25,156 nucleotides of DNA, taken from the NCBI GenBank assembly GCA_003447295.1, contig DLZQ01000057.1:2612-27767 (forward strand), written 5' to 3'. The translations under genes were made by a program, and so were the position numbers. Positions 22,347 to 25,156 of this stretch are shown piece by piece. A model generated the notes under the pieces. That model saw only the letters and a program-made list of their open reading frames with translations. It made no database searches and was not told the origin of the DNA. How positions within the stretch are numbered: the stretch's first letter is position 1; every line of letters begins with the position of its first letter. Source of the stretch: Lachnospiraceae bacterium. GTDB lineage: Bacteria > Bacillota > Clostridia > Lachnospirales > Lachnospiraceae.

Positions 22347-23168
22347 CTATTCCTGCTCCGGTTTCATGATAAATTTATCGATGACCTCCACCAGCCCGTC
22401 CTCATCGTTAGTACCGGTGATGTAATCTGCAGCTTCCTTGACTGCCGGCTGGGCATTCCCCATCGCTATGCCGGTTCCCGCATATTCGATCATAGAAATG
22501 TCGTTGTAGCCGTCACCGCAGCAGATCGCATTCTCTCTGGTCAGTCCCATACCCTCCAGCATGTGATCGAGAGAGGTCGCTTTATTCACATCCTTGGGCA
22601 TGATCTCAATGAAATAGGGCTCGGAACGGTAGATGCTTGCCACATCGCTGTATTTTTCCTGCAGCTGTTTCTCCAGTTTGGGAGCAATCTCTTCCGGTGC
22701 CGTCATCAGACATTTATTGATATCAAAACCTACGTAGGACACAAAATCATCCACCACTTTAATGGGGATCCCGTTAATCCTCGCTTCTAACTGCACATAT
22801 TTATCCGGCTCAAATGCGGAGATGACTCCCTCCCCCTGATAAGTGATCAGTCCGCAGCCATTCGCTTTGGCGAATTCGTACAATCCGGGAACAATGGACA
22901 GGGGCAGTGTTCTCTGATAGATCACTTCTCCCGTTTTACATTCCACGATGCGGGCTCCATTAAAGGACAGAAGATATCCGCCGTATTTTTTCAACTCCAG
23001 TTCCTCTTCACATTTCCGCATACCGGGCGTGGGACGTCCGGAAGCCAGGATCACCTTGTGTCCATGCTGTAAAATATTCCAGATGCCCTGTTTGGTAGCT
23101 TCTGTAATCTCTTTTTTTGAATTGGTCAGTGTTCCGTCAATATCCAGTACCAGAACCTTTTCCTGCAT
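22347..23168 (-). CDS. Cof-type HAD-family sugar-phosphate phosphatase
   Basis: A 273-residue cytoplasmic hydrolase of the Cof/YidA group (HAD subclass IIB). Motif I is VLVLDIDGTLTNSKKEI with nucleophile D9 and D11; motif II is ILASGRPTPGM; motif III/IV is CCGDGYNDISMIEYAGTGIAMGNA near the C-terminus. The cap domain lies between. Members remove phosphate from sugar phosphates, flavin mononucleotide or pyridoxal phosphate; the exact substrate cannot be read from sequence. AAAGG lies about 12 bases before the ATG. Neighbours do not give a pathway. Confidence 0.93.
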   Translation of the reverse strand: MQEKVLVLDIDGTLTNSKKEITEATKQGIWNILQHGHKVILASGRPTPGMRKCEEELELKKYGGYLLSFNGARIVECKTGEVIYQRTLPLSIVPGLYEFAKANGCGLITYQGEGVISAFEPDKYVQLEARINGIPIKVVDDFVSYVGFDINKCLMTAPEEIAPKLEKQLQEKYSDVASIYRSEPYFIEIMPKDVNKATSLDHMLEGMGLTRENAICCGDGYNDISMIEYAGTGIAMGNAQPAVKEAADYITGTNDEDGLVEVIDKFIMKPEQE

Positions 23169-23277
23169 GTTTATTCATACCTTTCTCAAAGTTATTCTCT
23201 GTTCAGCTCACGTAACCGGCAAAGTCACATTATCATGTTTTCCGCCATTTTTCGACTATCTTTGCTCATAATCTAAC

Positions 23278-23316
23278 AGTACCTGTCTCTTCTGCTTGCG
23301 CAGTGAAACAGGTACT
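23278..23316. repeat. Inverted repeat in the intergenic region
   Basis: AGTACCTGT (23278-23286) pairs with ACAGGTACT (23308-23316) around a 21-base loop that itself can pair in part (CTGCTTGCGCAG). No U-run follows on either strand, so it is a weak terminator at best for the foldase gene. The rest of 23169-23350 shows nothing else I can name. Confidence 0.5.
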
Positions 23317-23350
23317 TGTCTGTTGTCTATGTTCTGTTCCCCGGCAAGCC

Positions 23351-24991
23351 TTACTGTGCCTGTGTTGCGGTCTCTTCGGTAGCAGCGGTCTGCTCCTCGG
23401 TGATCTCCTGAGTCTCTGCCGTTGCAGTCTCAGTCTCAGCAGCTGCAGATTCCTCTGCCTGCACCTTCAGATAATTCAGCTTACCCTTGGGATCCTCTAC
23501 CGTTACATCTGCGGTAATATCCTGCATATGCTGACTCATTGTATCGGATACCAGCGTATTCTTGATGTTGATCTTCCACTCGGGCTGATCCTGTCCGATG
23601 TAGTAAAGTACATAGGTGGTGTCACTGACAGTGATGGCTACGGTATCTCCTGCCTGACGGCTGCTGTCGAAGATCCAGTTGCTCAGCTCCTCTGTCATAC
23701 CGGTCTTGGTTACCTGCTCGAACAGACCGCCGTTCTCTACTGCGGAAGTATCCTGTGTATACTTCTTGCACAATTCTGCGAAGCTGTCCTCAGTAGCTGC
23801 ACCATTCTTCCACTCCTCCAGGATCTCTTCACCGGTCTTATCCTCGGTGGGAATGATCACACGTACATCTGCGGAAGGAGTCTCATCCAGATATCTCTTC
23901 TCAAATGCCACGACATAGTAGCAATGGCTGTTGTCATTGGTAATGACAGTGGTGTCTCCTGCCTTTCTGGCATCATCGAACAGCCAGTCGGAGATCATGT
24001 AGTTCACGGAAGACTTCTTCTCATTCTCATGTGCTTCGCCGTCTTTTGCCACGGTCTGCTCTGCATCATCAGCCAGCACCTTGGCATCTTCCATGGCCTT
24101 GGCGATCTCAGCATCGGAAGGCTGGTAAGCGGTATCCTGTGTAGTGTCAGTAGCTGCGGTTCCATCGGTGGTACCTGTGGTATCGGCAGCAGTCTCCTCT
24201 ACGGGATCGGCCAGTTCGGTAGGCTCGGTGGGCAGATCAGCTTCGATCGTGGTCAGGCGGTAGTCTACGGAATCGTAGGTTGCCTTATTTTCCTCATAAT
24301 AGCTCTGGATCTCATCATCGCCGGGAGCATTGTCCTCCTGCAGCTTCTGATAATAAGCGTTCATTACCATGTCATTCTTCACATATTCTTCGATACGACC
24401 CATGGTTGCATAGCTTCCGTAGATGGAACGTACATATTCCTTATCAGATACGCCTGCAGCTGCAGCGGAGGTTTTGATAGTCTCCTTGAAAGTGTTATAC
24501 TCATCCGTGGTATCGTAGGTGAAGCCGGCTGCTTTGGCTTCCGCCATCAGCGCCTTATTCTGCTTCAGGCTCTCTACTGCATTCTGCTCAAAATAGTCCT
24601 GCCAGGTCAGAGTATCGGAATACATCTGGGTGGACAGATCCTTGCTGGTATCCAGTCCGAAATAGCTTAAATAGCTTCCGTACTGTGTAATGTAGTTGTT
24701 CTTGGAGGTGTTGTAGACATAATCAAATTCTACCTTATTCACCTCTTCACCATTGATCACTACATAAGTCTCATGGGTTGCCAGATAGGTCCGGATCGGG
24801 AAAGATGCCACCAGGCATACCAGAGCAACGAGGAATACGATCCCGACCGCCGTGCTGATGCGCTCTTCCTTTTTCTCCTTTTCCTTCTCCTCTTTACGCT
24901 TCTGTACTTTACGGTCATATTTTGTCATGACCTTCTGTTCTGTTTGTTCTTTTTGTTCCTTATTTTCTGTAACTTTTTCATTCTTAGACAT
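23351..24991 (-). CDS. Membrane-anchored PrsA/parvulin-like foldase
   Basis: A 546-residue protein with a highly charged cytoplasmic N-terminus (Lys/Glu-rich, 1-45), one membrane helix (about 46-66) and a large outer part. The outer part begins YVVINGEEVNKVEFDYVYNT, typical of SurA/PrsA N-terminal domains. The parvulin-like region includes ADVRVIIPTEDKTGEEI, AELCKKYTQDTSAVENGGLF and TYVLYYIGQD. A motif is repeated: SDWLFDDARKAGDTTVIT and SNWIFDSSRQAGDTVAIT, each followed by a YY-V strand. A Thr/Asp/Ala linker lies between and an Ala/Glu/Thr tail ends the protein. PrsA-like proteins help fold secreted proteins outside the membrane. Unlike PrsA it is not a lipoprotein. Isomerase activity is not proven by residues I can name. 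A GGAG site precedes the ATG. Confidence 0.82.
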   Translation of the reverse strand: MSKNEKVTENKEQKEQTEQKVMTKYDRKVQKRKEEKEKEKKEERISTAVGIVFLVALVCLVASFPIRTYLATHETYVVINGEEVNKVEFDYVYNTSKNNYITQYGSYLSYFGLDTSKDLSTQMYSDTLTWQDYFEQNAVESLKQNKALMAEAKAAGFTYDTTDEYNTFKETIKTSAAAAGVSDKEYVRSIYGSYATMGRIEEYVKNDMVMNAYYQKLQEDNAPGDDEIQSYYEENKATYDSVDYRLTTIEADLPTEPTELADPVEETAADTTGTTDGTAATDTTQDTAYQPSDAEIAKAMEDAKVLADDAEQTVAKDGEAHENEKKSSVNYMISDWLFDDARKAGDTTVITNDNSHCYYVVAFEKRYLDETPSADVRVIIPTEDKTGEEILEEWKNGAATEDSFAELCKKYTQDTSAVENGGLFEQVTKTGMTEELSNWIFDSSRQAGDTVAITVSDTTYVLYYIGQDQPEWKINIKNTLVSDTMSQHMQDITADVTVEDPKGKLNYLKVQAEESAAAETETATAETQEITEEQTAATEETATQAQ

Positions 24992-25066
24992 CGCTTACAT
25001 GTCTCCTTCCTAGCGTCTTAAGTCCAATGACTCCTTATTTTACCGTATTTTAGCGGAAAAAGAAAG

Positions 25067-25156
25067 CTATTTCACATATTTTTCAAGTTTTTCCACGATA
25101 TTTTTCACACATCCGGGCTCAAAAGGACTGTCCAGTCCGACTTCTTTGATCATATT
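25067..25156 (-). CDS. C-terminal end of an unidentified protein (cut by window edge)
   Basis: The minus-strand frame enters from the right edge and stops at TAG 25067-25069 after 29 codons: IKEVGLDSPFEPGCVKNIVE, then KLEKYVK. The frame is protein-like, with a helical basic end. I cannot name the family from this tail. It lies 75 bases upstream of the foldase gene on the same strand. Confidence 0.6.
   Translation of the reverse strand, partial: NMIKEVGLDSPFEPGCVKNIVEKLEKYVK

Noticed and set aside
23303..24670. Plus-strand frame of 455 codons rich in Cys, Leu and Ile
   Set aside because: It mirrors the foldase gene; the composition comes from reading Ala/Glu/Thr codons backwards. No promoter or ribosome site was seen.
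1..25156. CRISPR array, prophage or intact insertion sequence
   Set aside because: No series of equal direct repeats with spacers, no phage structural or integrase genes, and no transposase frame were seen.

Overview
The window looks like chromosomal DNA of an anaerobic, spore-forming Firmicute of class Clostridia, most likely family Lachnospiraceae. This rests on the conserved sporulation and division block HU-rqcP-yabP-yabQ-divIC-spoIIE-tilS-hpt-ftsH, the style of the secreted and lipoprotein genes (proline/threonine and serine/threonine linkers, PEGA, LysM, Ig-like domains), low-to-middling GC, and ribosome binding sites of the AGGAGG type. No species can be assigned from the sequence alone. 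Nearly all large genes lie on the minus strand, so each block is read from high to low coordinates.

Region 1-6560 is accessory. It holds the N-terminal part of a LysR regulator running off the left edge, facing a tiny plus-strand gene for a 23-residue amphipathic peptide with its own terminator. Next are a deletion-scarred metallophosphoesterase remnant, a 942-residue secreted multidomain LysM protein, a short coding remnant, a promoter-to-terminator unit that may make a small RNA, a 244-residue protein of unknown function, and a plus-strand brnT-brnA toxin-antitoxin pair whose toxin gene is frameshifted.

Region 6560-11350 has a minus-strand tRNA cluster (tRNA-Tyr, a tRNA-like relic, tRNA-Leu) with a clear promoter and terminator. 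It is followed by a two-gene operon of a cytoplasmic GH13 alpha-glucan hydrolase and a membrane GT-C glycosyltransferase, and by an intergenic region that may encode a roughly 95-nt RNA.

Region 11350-18420 is the core block. HU (DNA packing) and RqcP (ribosome rescue) lead into the sporulation genes yabP and yabQ, then divIC (division), spoIIE (forespore sigma-F activation), tilS (tRNA-Ile lysidine), hpt (purine salvage) and ftsH (membrane protease). Two promoters fit sporulation control: a sigma-E-like one before yabP, and a TTGACA-N21-TATAAT promoter before spoIIE with Spo0A-box-like sequences, as in the Spo0A-activated spoII promoters of Bacillus.

Region 18435-25156 contains a PEGA lipoprotein paired with a CotS-like kinase-fold protein, the CCA-adding enzyme, a Cof-type HAD phosphatase, a membrane-anchored PrsA/parvulin-like foldase and the C-terminal end of another minus-strand gene. 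I see no CRISPR array, prophage or intact insertion sequence. The best candidates for something new are the amphipathic micropeptide at 925-996, the two possible small RNAs, and the broken brnT with its intact operator and antitoxin.
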